From: Streptomyces actinomycinicus
Lineage (GTDB): Bacteria > Actinomycetota > Actinomycetes > Streptomycetales > Streptomycetaceae
DNA length: 46,435 nt
Assembly: GCF_016741775.1 (NCBI RefSeq)
Contig: NZ_JAERRK010000035.1
Coordinates: 1-46,435, forward strand
Direction of reading: 5' to 3'
In this document: in pieces, positions 34,760-43,679 of the stretch
Position numbering within the stretch: the first letter of the stretch is position 1
How the letters are laid out: each line of letters starts with the position of its first letter
The notes under the pieces: generated by a model
Told to the model about the DNA's origin: nothing
Seen by the model: the letters and a program-made list of their open reading frames with translations, nothing else
Database searches by the model: none
Translations under genes and position numbers: made by a program

Positions 34760-36142
34760 GCGGAGATCCCCTCGATAGATGACCGGTGGGCGGGAACCGA
34801 GGACGGGGCACTACGGTCCACCATGACCTGCGGATCAGTGGTGATCATCCGTCCGCGGTTGCGAGGTGGCGCCCACCACGACGCCAGGTGCGGCGTGAGG
34901 ACAGCGGTGATCTCCTGGGCTGGGTGCAGGAAGCCTCTGCTGTCCCGCTTTGCCGTCCACGCCCTGACTGCCGACCGGGGGGTAGACGGGGTGTATCCCG
35001 ATCTCGCCCTTGGGGAGGACGCCGTTGAAGGGCGTGGGGATGCCCTCGTGGTTCCAGTAGTCCCAAGCCTCCAGCGCCTTGGCCTTCTCGAAGCAGTGGT
35101 AGAGCTGCCGATAGCGTGGCATGTACCGGATCTCACGGAAGATCATCTGCCCGATCAGTCCCGGCGCGATGTACCGGAGCGCGCTGAGATCAATGCCTCG
35201 GAAGGTCACCGTGGCCGCGTCCTGGGACGGGTGCAGCGCGATCCGGGCGAACAGATGGGACAGCCGTCGCCGCACGTACTCGGCGGCTCCCGGAGCGAGC
35301 GCGGGTTCCACGCCGGCGATGAGCTGGACGAGCTGCTGGTGGCGCGGATGGAAGCGGGCCAGGTCGAACAATCGATGCATGCCGTCCACGGCGGCGAACG
35401 CGAGTCGCTTGTACAGCCAGTTGTTCAGCTCTCCGACCTGGGCGTAGCCCTTGGTCTCCGGAGTCGTGGAGTGGAGCATCAGGTACTCGGACAGCACCTC
35501 GAAGTACAGGTAGCCGAGAAACGGTACGGCGGGCACGACAGCGGCCAGCTGGTCGATGAACTCGTGGGCCGCCGTGGCGCGGCCGACTGCGTTGTGCAGG
35601 GCCGTGTCGAGGAATCCGGCCGCGGCGCCCAGCCCGGCGAGCACGACATGGTCGAGCTGGTCGTTCTCAGCCAGGGTGAGAAGGCTCCGGTAACGCAGGT
35701 AGGTACGCAGGTGGATAGCACCGAGGTGCAGATAATCCACACCCTTGGTGGGGACCGGAGCGTCCGGGATGACCTCGAAGATCATGGGCGTGGTGTCGGG
35801 CTTCGTCTGCATCAGGTAGGCGCCGAGATTGTGCGGACGCAGTCCCTCACGCTGACGGACGAGAGGGGAGCAGTACAGGGCTCCGACCAGGCATCCGGTG
35901 GAGACGTGAAGTTCGCCGCTGGTGCGGATCGCAGTGATGTCCTTGGTGGTGTGCAGCAGGTACATGGGCTGGCCGCTGACGAGCGCTTCGGTCATCGCGC
36001 TGTGCTGGATGAGCCAGCCGTTGGGGGTGTCACCTTCCAGGTAGCGGCGCCAGTCGCCCTCGCTTTCGGCCAACGAGGCAGGGGCGGGGCGCTGCGCGGG
36101 CCGGGTGTAGTCCGTGTGGACGCGCTCCCATTCGTCACGCAA
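34756..36142 (-). CDS. Uncharacterised ~460-residue protein of the sugar-nucleotide locus (frameshift near 34980)
   Basis: From ATG 36142 (MRDEWERVHTDYTRPAQRPA) one frame runs to 34835, but coding character moves to a second frame around 34980 (AVRAWTAKRDSRGFLHPAQE, ITAVLTPHLASWWAPP) that stops at 34756, overlapping the GT4 start as ATGA. I therefore take the gene to 34756 with one lesion in a CCCC run. The N-terminal part contains MYLLHTTKDITAIRTSGELH and VSTGCLVGALYCSPL, a pattern reminiscent of the NAD-binding start of ADP-ribosyltransferase folds, but this is speculative. The rest is helical without known motifs. Gene order with dehydrogenase and glycosyltransferases suggests a role in the same pathway. 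Confidence 0.6.
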
Positions 36143-36189
36143 GGGAACTCCTGGGGGTTGAAGTCAGCAGCGGGTCAGGGGTTCGGGAG

Positions 36190-37440
36190 CTACAGGGTCT
36201 CGACGTTCGCTCCGGACAGGCGGTTTCGGCAGTCGAACACGTACGGCGCGCGCTTCTCGATCATCGCGAGGTCGAATCGCGGATGATCCATGAGAAGAAC
36301 CACCGCATCAGCGGCGGCAACCTCTTCCGGGGACGCATCGACCCGGGGCACGTTCAGCTCGGTGTCGTCGCCGCCCGGGATGTTGGGTTCGGCGCCGCGG
36401 ACCTCGGCGCCGAGGCCGATGAGGAGTTCAGCGACACGTGCCGACGGGGAATTGCGAAGGTCGGTGGCGTCGTACTTATAGGTCAGGCCGAGCAGCAGAA
36501 TCTGAGATCCGCTGACCGGTATGCCGCGCTTGCTGAGTGCTTCCACGAGGCGTCGGACTACGTAGTCGGGCATGTGCCGGTTCACGTCGGCGGCGAGTTC
36601 CGCGAACCGGAACGGGATGCCAAGCTCCTGCTGGGCCTTCCATGAGAGGAACATCGGGTCGACGGGCAGGCAGTGCCCGCCGACCCCCGGCCCCGGAGTG
36701 AACTTCGTGAATCCGAACGGCTTGGTCGCGGCGGCGTCGATCGCCTCCCAGATATTCACGCCGAGGGCATCGGCCAGCATCGCCATCTCGTTGATCATGG
36801 AGATGTTGACGAACCGGAAGGTGTTCTCCAGCAGCTTGGCCAGCTCAGCGACCTTCGGCCCTGACACCGGCACCGTGGTCTGGAAGATGCCGTCATAGAA
36901 GTTCTTGACCACGTCGAGCGATTTGGCGTCGATTCCGGACACCAGCTTCGGCGTCCCGTCGAACGACCACCGCTTGTTTCCGATCCGCTCGGGACTGAAG
37001 CCGGCCAGGAAGTCCGCCCCGCCCTTGAGGCCCGAGGTCTCTTCCAGAATCGGCAGCAGCAGCTCCTCGGTGGTGCCGGGATAGCTCGTGGACTCCAGGA
37101 CCACCGTCGCGCCGGGGCGCAGGTGCTCACCCAGTGTCCGCGCGCAGGACTCGATGTAGGTCAGGTCGGGCACGCCGTCCCGCAGCGGGGTCGGCACGGT
37201 GATCACCGCGATGTCGAAGCCGGCCAGCGCGGCGGCGTCGGCGGTCGCGGAGTAGGCCCCGGAGTCCAGCACTGCGCGCAGTCGCGTGGAGTCCACGTCC
37301 CGCACGTAGGACTGGCCGGCGGCGAGCTGCTGGACGCGGTGCGGGTCCACGTCGTAGCCGACGACACGGTGCCCCACCTCTGCGGCGCGTACGGCGAGGG
37401 GAAGCCCTACGTAGCCCTGACCAGCGACAACTATCTGCAT
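36190..37440 (-). CDS. Nucleotide-sugar 6-dehydrogenase (UDP-glucose / UDP-HexNAc type)
   Basis: The 416-residue protein has the N-terminal Rossmann motif GQGYVGLPLA (residues 7-16), VITVPTPLRDGVPD, the STSYPGTTEE strand, a central GNKRWSFDGTPKLVSGID, and the catalytic cysteine in GPGVGGHCLPVDPMFLSW. It oxidises the C6 hydroxyl of a UDP- or GDP-sugar to the carboxylate with two NAD. The HCLPVDPxFL variant and ENTFRFVNISMINEMA resemble UDP-N-acetyl-hexosamine dehydrogenases of the WbpA/WecC type more than glucose-specific enzymes. The next gene downstream begins 47 nt later, so they probably form one transcript. It diverges from the GT2 gene over 66 nt. It is intact and complete in length. Confidence 0.85.
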   Translation of the reverse strand: MQIVVAGQGYVGLPLAVRAAEVGHRVVGYDVDPHRVQQLAAGQSYVRDVDSTRLRAVLDSGAYSATADAAALAGFDIAVITVPTPLRDGVPDLTYIESCARTLGEHLRPGATVVLESTSYPGTTEELLLPILEETSGLKGGADFLAGFSPERIGNKRWSFDGTPKLVSGIDAKSLDVVKNFYDGIFQTTVPVSGPKVAELAKLLENTFRFVNISMINEMAMLADALGVNIWEAIDAAATKPFGFTKFTPGPGVGGHCLPVDPMFLSWKAQQELGIPFRFAELAADVNRHMPDYVVRRLVEALSKRGIPVSGSQILLLGLTYKYDATDLRNSPSARVAELLIGLGAEVRGAEPNIPGGDDTELNVPRVDASPEEVAAADAVVLLMDHPRFDLAMIEKRAPYVFDCRNRLSGANVETL

Positions 37441-37506
37441 GGCAGCTCCTACTCGATTGCGGTGTTTGAATGGACCGTCGTTCCTGGTCTGGCAAGGAGA
37501 AGTGCT
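37441..37506. promoter_or_regulatory. Divergent promoter region between dehydrogenase and GT2 gene
   Basis: Only 66 nt separate the two divergent starts. It carries AAGGAG for the GT2 gene at its right end. Both promoters must overlap here, which would allow joint control. I see no clear -10/-35 hexamers. Confidence 0.4.
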
Positions 37507-38280
37507 GTGCCCCTGGTGTCTGTCGTGATGCCCGTCTACAATTCCGCAGCCACCCTCGGCGCGGCCGTCCGATCGGTGCTCACGCAGACGCACGCTGACG
37601 TAGAGCTGCTGGTCACCGACGACCAGTCCTCCGACAGCTCCATGGACCTGCTGATGGAGTTCGCCGCCCAGGACGAGCGCGTACTGCCCAAGACAGCGCC
37701 CGAGCGGGGCGGTGCGGGCCGGGCCCGCAACCTCGCGATCGAGCGGGCCCGCGGGGACTACGTCGCGTTCCTCGACTCCGACGACCTGTGGCTGCCGGAA
37801 AAGACCGAGAAGCAGGTCGCCTTCGCTGCCGAGGGCGATGCGCCGCTGACGTTCACCTCGTACTTCAAGATGGACGCCGACTACGCCGGCGAGAGCACGG
37901 ACTGGGTCCCCAACGGGCGGGTGATCCGCGCGCGCGGGCATGTGGACTACCGCGCGATGCTGCGTCGGGACTACATCGGCGCCCTCACCGCCATGTACGA
38001 CCGCAACGCCCTGGGCACCCGACTGATGCCGGAGATGCGCAAGCGCCAGGACTACGCGTTGTGGCTGAGCATCATGCGAGACGGCGCCGACGCCCGCGGT
38101 CTGGCTGAACCGCTCGCCGTGTACCGAGCAGGCCAGACGGGATCGCTGTCTTCCAACAAGCTGTCCTTGGTCAAGTACAACTGGTCGCTGTATCGCGAGC
38201 ACGAGGATCTGTCGGTCCCGCAGGCGACGCGGGCGCTGGCCGGCGCTGTGTGGCAGTCGCTGCGCAACTCGCGCATCTAA
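37507..38280 (+). CDS. GT2-family glycosyltransferase
   Basis: Start GTG 37507 follows AAGGAG at 8 nt; the frame is open upstream but that part is antisense to the dehydrogenase. The 257-residue protein shows the GT-A start VPLVSVVMPVYNSAATLGAA, the second block LLVTDDQSSDSS, GAGRARNLAIERARGDYVAF and the metal-binding DSDDLW, then KRQDYALWLSIMRDG. This is an inverting family 2 transferase using a nucleotide-sugar donor. There is no membrane segment. Beside a uronic-acid-forming dehydrogenase it may use the oxidised sugar. It is complete and intact, unlike the GT4 gene of the same locus. Confidence 0.85.
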   Translation: MPLVSVVMPVYNSAATLGAAVRSVLTQTHADVELLVTDDQSSDSSMDLLMEFAAQDERVLPKTAPERGGAGRARNLAIERARGDYVAFLDSDDLWLPEKTEKQVAFAAEGDAPLTFTSYFKMDADYAGESTDWVPNGRVIRARGHVDYRAMLRRDYIGALTAMYDRNALGTRLMPEMRKRQDYALWLSIMRDGADARGLAEPLAVYRAGQTGSLSSNKLSLVKYNWSLYREHEDLSVPQATRALAGAVWQSLRNSRI

Positions 38281-38416
38281 CGCGCGCGAGCCCGGGGAGC
38301 CCGGTGCACAGCCGTTTCCGGGTGTGCCCGACCAGGCCCCGCCCCGTAATCGTGCCGCTTGCTCTGGGGCTGGACCCGGGAACGTGACTCGGTGGGTCAC
38401 CGGTGCCGTCGACCTG

Positions 38417-39316
38417 CTAGGCGGCCGAGCCGTCGCCGGCAGCCGCGCGCAGGAACAACTGGAGGAGCAACCGGCGGTCGGCGGCCGGGATGGTCTCCTG
38501 ACCGCTGTGGAGCGCTTCCCGGCCGTGCAGGAAACGGCGCTGGTTCAGGATGAGGTAGTCCCCGGGCTGGAGCATGAAGGAGACCTGCCCCCGGACAAGT
38601 TCCTCGGCGAGTTCCCTGGCGGATTCGGCGTGCGCCTGGCAGAGTTCGGACCTGTCCAGCATCTTGGCGGTGAACCGGACGAACCCCTCGCCCGGGTCGG
38701 AGCCGTCCAGGACCGGAAACGGGCCGTACTCCTCGCCCACACCGAACAGGTCGAAGGAGGTCCCGTAGTGGTAAGCCGACTCAGCCAGCAGGGCGCGGCA
38801 GTTCTCCGACAGCCGCGCCACCGCCGCGTGCGCGTCGGAGAGGATGCTGAGGCCGCCGCCGAGCGGATCGGGGCGAACGCACAGGAGTGTGGTGTAGTCC
38901 GGGGGCAGGCTCGCGTTCACCAGGTCCATATGGAAGGCGTTGTACCCGATGCCGCTGGACTTGCCGGGGTCCTTGTCGATCTTGACTCCGATGTCCTTCC
39001 ACAGGGGCCACCGTGGGAAGGGCGAGAAGGGGACCGCCACCTCGGCCGCTAAGCCCGTCACCAGCCGCCGGAACCGGTTGCCGGTCCCCAGCGCCTTGGC
39101 GAGGTTCCCCAGACGCAGTACGGCATATCCGCCGTCCTCCCTGGTCAGCGCGTGGCGCAGCGTCACGGCGGTCTCCTCGAACTGCGGGGTGGCCGTCAGC
39201 TCGGTCCGGAACCGCTCCATGGTGGACTTCGCCAGGAACGAGCCCTCCAGCTCCCATGTCGGGAGAGGAAGGTCGATCAGAGCAGCTTCGAGTTCGCTCG
39301 GGATGTCGATGAACAC
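38417..39316 (-). CDS. TauD/TfdA-like Fe(II)/2-oxoglutarate oxygenase
   Basis: The 299-residue protein starts at GTG 39316 (read as M; FIDIPSELEAALIDLP) with GAAGGA upstream. It has the iron-binding HxD in YNAFHMDLVNAS (His129, Asp131) and the distal histidine in RRFLHGREAL, with the 2-oxoglutarate-binding arginine expected shortly after (ADRRLLLQLFLR). It resembles clavaminate-synthase-like members that hydroxylate amino acids or peptides. These cytosolic enzymes couple decarboxylation of 2-oxoglutarate to substrate oxidation. It is convergent with the GT2 gene (136 nt between stops). Together with glycosyltransferases and a dehydrogenase it suggests a small natural-product or surface-glycan tailoring locus; no assembly-line enzyme is in the window. 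Confidence 0.8.
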   Translation of the reverse strand: MFIDIPSELEAALIDLPLPTWELEGSFLAKSTMERFRTELTATPQFEETAVTLRHALTREDGGYAVLRLGNLAKALGTGNRFRRLVTGLAAEVAVPFSPFPRWPLWKDIGVKIDKDPGKSSGIGYNAFHMDLVNASLPPDYTTLLCVRPDPLGGGLSILSDAHAAVARLSENCRALLAESAYHYGTSFDLFGVGEEYGPFPVLDGSDPGEGFVRFTAKMLDRSELCQAHAESARELAEELVRGQVSFMLQPGDYLILNQRRFLHGREALHSGQETIPAADRRLLLQLFLRAAAGDGSAA

Positions 39317-39435
39317 GCGGTGCTTCCTTCTCTCTTGGGTTTTCGGGGTGTCGTTCGCGTGCTGCTGTCGTCCGGGCGCCGAAGGCGGTCCGACAGCGAG
39401 TGGGGCTCGCCGGGGCGTGGGGCCTCGGGGATGGA

Positions 39436-39861
39436 TCAGGCCGCAACGGGAGCCAGGGGAAGGCGGATGATGATCCGCTTGCCGCCCGTGGTGGTCTCCG
39501 GGAGGACCTCGGCTCTGCCGTGGACTTCCCTCACCGGGGCGTCGACCAGGAGCAGGCCGCGGCCGCCGAGGTCGTGGGCGGCGGGCAGGGGCTTCGGCTT
39601 GAGCGGGTGGGCATCCGCGACGGCCAGCACCAGCGCGGCCTGCTCCTCGACAGCGAGGGTGACAGCGGCAGTGGGCGAGAGTACGGTCGCGTGCCGCACC
39701 ACGTTCGCCACCAGCTCGCTGATGATCAGGCAGGCGGTGTCCACGACGTCCTCGAACATGCCCCAGTCGGTAAGGACCTTGGCGGTCTCGCGGCGGGCCA
39801 GCGGGACGTACTGGGCCTCGGAGACCACCTGGAAGTCGTGGCGCATCACAGTGCTGGACAT
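39436..39861 (-). CDS. RsbW-like anti-sigma-factor-type ATPase
   Basis: The 141-residue protein contains LIISELVANVVRHA (the N-box with the Mg-binding Asn), LAVADAHPLKPKP, GGRGLLLVDAP (G1 box) and GGKRIIIRLPLAP at the end. This is a single-domain HATPase_c_2 protein of the type that is abundant in Streptomyces and regulates sigma or anti-anti-sigma factors by phosphorylation. It begins MSSTVMRHDFQVVSEAQY; a GTG one codon earlier is an equal candidate. The spacing of 119 nt to the oxygenase gene suggests a common transcript. It may control the locus; no sigma factor is adjacent. Confidence 0.85.
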   Translation of the reverse strand: MSSTVMRHDFQVVSEAQYVPLARRETAKVLTDWGMFEDVVDTACLIISELVANVVRHATVLSPTAAVTLAVEEQAALVLAVADAHPLKPKPLPAAHDLGGRGLLLVDAPVREVHGRAEVLPETTTGGKRIIIRLPLAPVAA

Positions 39862-40275
39862 CACGGGGGCTCACCCTCTCTCCGGGCGTCAGCCGCCCGG
39901 ACCATGACCGAAGGTAAGAGCCCCAGCACGCAGAGGTGTTCACGACGGTGAACCCCGTGATCCCCCAGCCCGGATCAGGGACGGACAGCGAGGAACGCCA
40001 ACTCGGGTGCGAGGAGTTGCGTACAGACCAACGTGCTCAACCGCGTACGGCGCCTGTGCAGAAGTCACGTATCGACCGTCCCCAGTCGCGTACGGACTGA
40101 TGTGCTCAGCCGGAGCGGGGAGACGCCGCTGATCAGAGAGGCAAGCCGATGCGGTGGGCCAGGCCCCGCAGGTCCCGGGCTGCGTGGGCGGGCAGCTGCC
40201 GGTCGGTGAGGAACGCGACGGGGTTCCTCACCGGTGCGTTGGCGTGGATGCGCTGTGGTGCGATTTCCTCGGCGG
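39862..40275. other. Regulatory-looking spacer with imperfect direct repeats; no gene
   Basis: Two 25-nt direct repeats (40019-40043 and 40088-40112) differ only by five transitions and share GCGTAC and GTGCTCA. They lie upstream of the ATPase gene on its 5' side and could be binding sites for a regulator. No coding frame is convincing, although the start of a helicase-like remnant overlaps the right edge. Confidence 0.4.
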
Positions 40276-40620
40276 TCAGCAGGGCCGCGACCGCCTGGGC
40301 CTCGCGGCCTCGCAGATGGGCCAGCGACCGGCCCAGGTCGGCGTGGAAGGCGGCCTGCCGTCCCGGAGCCTCCGCCGGAGCCAGTGGTGGGCTGCTGGGT
40401 GGCGGGGGTGGGTGTGTGCGTGGTGGTAGGTGCGTTGCCACAGGATGGGCCAGGGAGGGTTCCACCAGGGGTCGATCGTGGCGAATGCTTGTTGGGTGGG
40501 GGAGGGGTTGCTGCGTTTCTTCGCGAGTTCGCGCTGTCGGTTGAGCCATTCGCCGAGGGGTGGCTGCGTAGGTGACAGCGGAGAGCACTTGTCGGTGGGT
40601 TTCGAGAACGACGACGGGTA
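40276..40620 (-). pseudogene. Helicase-associated-domain fragment
   Basis: The minus strand reads PPLGEWLNRQRELAKKRSNP, SPTQQAFATIDPWWNPPWPI and LWQRTYHHAHTHP. PLGxWLxxQR and AIDPWWxPPWPxxWQR are signatures of the helicase-associated domain repeated at the C-terminus of large DEAD-type helicases in Streptomyces. The helicase core is absent, and the end runs into unrelated sequence. Its position ~6 kb from a telomere-like end is notable, since helicase genes are common there. Confidence 0.6.
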
Positions 40621-40701
40621 GATGCCTCGGAAATGTTCGCGAGAAGTAAGAGCAGTCGCGTGGTTCGTGTCGGCTCGGCGGCACGTCTGCGAGGCTGGTA
40701 G

Positions 40702-41334
40702 TTAGGGCAGTCCGATCGGTGCGGACCTCAGCGGTTGACCGTTGAGTTCCTCGCAGCCAGCGTCGTCCCACCAAAGCTCGCCTTTGGTGGTGAGGTAGGG
40801 ATGCAGCCCGCGCACGTCACCGCCTTCGTGGAGCACATGGGCGACCGCGTGGAGAAGGCTCGCAAGATCAGGCCAGGAATCGGTGAAGTCGCCGCCACCA
40901 CTGTGGCCCGCCCAACCGAGACGGCCCGCGTCCGGGCCAGGACGTTGGTCGATCACCTGCGCCCCGCCATCGGCGCTCTCGGCCCAGGGAACCCAGAGCG
41001 GGTGCCACCACGGCTCGTCGTCCCAGGGCCGACGGGTTAGCCCGTCGTTCTCCGCCGCGGCATCCATGCAGGTCTGCCAATGGTCCACGATGCTGCTCAC
41101 CGGGAGCGGTGACTGCTCCGGCAGGAAGGTCGCCCAGGCGCTCACCCCGTCGTGGCAGTGCAGAGACTCAGCAAGATCACCAGGCAGTGGGATGCCGAGA
41201 AGCCGCTCCGCCTGCTGGATGTCGTCCCGTGTCGCAGGCGGATTGAGCAGGGCGAAATCGGACACCGCGTAGGTCGCCAGCCAGGCGTCGATCCGGCGCC
41301 AGGATTCCGACGGGGGCAAGATCTGCTGTGCCAT
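40702..41334 (-). CDS. SMI1/KNR4 (SUKH) family protein
   Basis: The 210-residue product begins MAQQILPPSESWRRIDAWLA and has LLNPPATRDDIQQAERLLGI, PLPGDLAESLHCHDGVSAW, WWHPLWVPWAESADGGAQVI and GHSGGGDFTDSWPDLASLLH. The first block, in which a helix ranks ligands before LPxDL(A/K)xSLxxHDG, is the SMI1/KNR4 signature. In bacteria many such proteins are immunity proteins against contact-dependent or polymorphic toxins, others are regulatory. No toxin gene is adjacent in the window. The frame is open upstream, but that extension is antisense to other sequence; ATG 41334 is supported by AGGA. Confidence 0.8.
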   Translation of the reverse strand: MAQQILPPSESWRRIDAWLATYAVSDFALLNPPATRDDIQQAERLLGIPLPGDLAESLHCHDGVSAWATFLPEQSPLPVSSIVDHWQTCMDAAAENDGLTRRPWDDEPWWHPLWVPWAESADGGAQVIDQRPGPDAGRLGWAGHSGGGDFTDSWPDLASLLHAVAHVLHEGGDVRGLHPYLTTKGELWWDDAGCEELNGQPLRSAPIGLP

Positions 41335-41865
41335 GAAGCTATCCTGCCCCACGCTGGGGCCTGAGCATCGACGCTGACGAACGCACCGCCTCGCAGACGT
41401 GCTGAGCAACTGCCCGAATGTTCCCGTCACCGTCACGTCGGCCCGCTGAACCGCCGGGTGCGGCGGGCGGCGTCGGATATAGCGCGCTGCGCCGGGTGGG
41501 TGCGGCGTGTGAGGCGCTCGATGGCGGCTGCGTGAGGCAGGGCTGGGGGTTGTCCGGTTTCTGAGTGTTGGGCGTGAGGTGGTGTGATCCGGCCGTTGTT
41601 GACGCGTGGGTAGCGTGCCGGTGAAGCGCTCGGGCATCTCCTGCGGTGGGTGTTTCGAGTAGATGTCACCCGTTCGTGTAGTGCACCGGCGTGCACCTGC
41701 CAAGACCGGGGGAGTGACGTGCGCCACAGGAGGCGCGTTGCGCCGGGCGTGCGCCCTGCGGGGAGCGGCATAAAAGAGCAGTTCATGGCCTATAGACGCC
41801 GTCGCGTTGATCACGCACGGCGTTCGTGGCTGTTCGCTGAGTGATTTTCGACGTCGGGAGCATGC
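41335..41865. other. Intergenic region without a gene
   Basis: Between the divergent SMI1 gene and the sigma-like gene I see no convincing frame. It should contain two divergent promoters. A short AT-richer stretch around 41770-41850 (with GGCATAAAAGAG) may be the promoter of the sigma-like gene. Confidence 0.35.
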
Positions 41866-42489
41866 GTGTTCGGCGCCTTTGCCCGCTTGAGTGGTCCTCA
41901 CCAGCGGGCGGGACCAACCGTGTTGTTCCCGCCCTTCGCTCCCAGCCCTCAGCGAAGAGGACTCATCAACGAAGACGTACGCGCGGACGACGGCGGCGGG
42001 CGAGTCGCCGACGCCGACGCGGTACTGCCTCTGCCACTGGAGTTCGAAGCTCTCTACGTGGCCAACCAGGAGGCGTTCCACGACTACGCCCTGTTCTACC
42101 TGGGCGGCAACGACGCCGCCGAAGAGGCCGTCCACCGGGCCTAACTGGAGATTCTCAACCACTGGAGCGCACTGCTGGAGGAGAGCAACCTCCAGCAGCA
42201 GGCCTGGGCGATCCTGCGCCGCGTCGTCATATCGCAAGCCCTGGAGGGCTTCCGCCGCAAGCTCTCCCTTCTGCGCAGCGACATCGGCCTGTTCAAGGCC
42301 ATGTCCAGCCTGCCCCCGCGCCAGTTCGACGTCATCGTGCTGCGCCACGTCCTGGGCTACGACACCAAGAAGATCAGCTGGTACATGGGGGTCACCCCCA
42401 GCACGGTCGACTACCACGGCCGCAAGGCCAAGGACCGCCTGCAGCAAGCCGTCGCGTCGTACCTGAAGAAGGATGGGGACCGTACGTGA
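41866..42489 (+). pseudogene. Sigma-70 (ECF-like) factor with in-frame nonsense codon
   Basis: One frame carries a region-2-like FEALYVANQEAFHDYALFYL and GGNDAAEEAVHRA, then TAA at 42142-42144, then LEILNHWSALLEESNLQQQA and region-4-like LPPRQFDVIVLRHVLGYDTK, ISWYMGVTPSTVDYHGRKAK. Region 4 helix-turn-helix binds the -35 element, so the intact ancestor was a transcription factor of the sigma-70 superfamily. A single base change (a Tyr codon is likely at the TAA) inactivates it. The exact start is uncertain; I used GTG 41866. The stop overlaps the next start as GTGA, showing translational coupling. Confidence 0.7.
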
Positions 42490-43198
42490 GCAGCGTGGAA
42501 GAACGCCTCAAGGCAGCCGGCAAGGCACTGCAGGAGACCCGACGTCCCTTCGACGTCGGAGCCGGCCTGCACCGCCTGGCCCGCGAAGCCGGCTACACCG
42601 CCACCGCCCGCCCCGCCCCCCGCCAGCGCACCCGCCGCAGCAGCGCCGCCGACGGCGGCATCCCCCCGGCCCCCGAGCCGGTCACCAGCTGACCGTCGTC
42701 GCCCGCTGGGCCCTCAAGCAGCCCCAGGCCGCCGACCACGTCCAGCGCTTGGCTGAGGAGATCGGCGACGAGGACACCGTCGCCCTGCACGAGGCATCGA
42801 CGGAGGACCTCGACGTCGACGGCGCCCAGGTCTTCGCCTGCATGCTCTACCTCGCCGGTCACCCCGAGAGTGCCTGCTTCTGGTGGCAGCTGGCCGCCGG
42901 AGCAGGCCACCGCGTCGCCGCCTACTGCCTGTACCTGCACCACCTGGAACTCGGCGAACTCAAGGAAGCACGCCAGTGGCGCAAACAGCTCCAGCAGGAC
43001 ATCGACGGCCCCGACGACGTCTTCCTCAACATCATTGAACACTTCGCCGGATACGTCCGCCGGCACTGCACCGCCACACCCGTGCCCGGTCTGACCGAGG
43101 AAGTCGAACGCCTCGCCACCCGCCCCAGCGGCGACGTCCTGGTGCTACCCGAACGCGAACTCGCCGACCGCCTGCAGGACTGCACCAACCAGCACTGA
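42486..43198 (+). pseudogene. Uncharacterised partner of the sigma-like gene, frameshifted
   Basis: It starts at the GTG overlapping the sigma stop: VSSVEERLKAAGKALQETRR, PFDVGAGLHRLAREAGYTAT. This first frame stops at 42692. Coding character continues in another frame from about 42690: LTVVARWALKQPQAADHVQR, LAEEIGDEDTVALHEASTED, ACMLYLAGHPESACFWWQLA. The most economical explanation is one lesion in the C-rich run near 42662-42690 of a ~237-residue gene. The second half is helical and Sel1/TPR-like. Its coupling to the sigma gene suggests a regulator or anti-sigma-type partner; this is inference. Confidence 0.6.
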
Positions 43199-43382
43199 CA
43201 CCACCCGCAAAAGCACGAGAAGAGCCCACCGGATGGTCACAGGTTCCGAGGCCACCGACCACCGACAGGCTCTCTCGCAACGCCCCATCAAGGAGCTCCC
43301 ACATGCAGCGTAGGCCCACGCCCCCCCCGCTACGGCTACCACAACCGGCCCGCACCCACACGAAAGCGGCACCAAGACCGGC

Positions 43383-43505
43383 ATGCTGGCCCGTCTGCGC
43401 AGCCACCGCCGCACCGCCACCGGCCAGTTGCTGCGCGGCTTGTGCTACGGCGCCGGCACCGGCATCGCCGGCCTGGCGTCCTGGTGGCTCCAGCAGCATC
43501 TGTAG
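43383..43505 (+). CDS. Small single-helix protein (40 aa)
   Basis: MLARLRSHRRTATGQLLRGL followed by CYGAGTGIAGLASWWLQQHL: a basic N-terminus and one hydrophobic helix, as for a small membrane protein. It is on the strand of the sigma-like operon. The start region is C-rich and an upstream ATG at 43304 is in a different frame, so a lesion is possible. Confidence 0.45.
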   Translation: MLARLRSHRRTATGQLLRGLCYGAGTGIAGLASWWLQQHL

Positions 43506-43679
43506 CACGTCCCCGGCCAGCCCCGCCCTGCGTAGCCCGGAGCCTCCCGCCCAGCGCGGCCCCCACCTTGTCACCGGGGAACCGGCCGGATCACCCCCCG
43601 CGCGCTCATCAAACGCACCCTCAACCAGCCACAGCCTTGCGGCCGCACGACGGCCGAATCGACCCCCGGGGAAACAGCC

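Noticed and set aside
37441..38400. N-terminal extension of the dehydrogenase frame on the minus strand
   Set aside because: The extension lies opposite the GT2 gene and precedes the Rossmann motif, which should be near the N-terminus; ATG 37440 is the proper start.
41335..42447. N-terminal extension of the SMI1/KNR4 frame
   Set aside because: It is antisense to the sigma-like gene and has no similarity to the family; the SMI1 signature begins right after ATG 41334.
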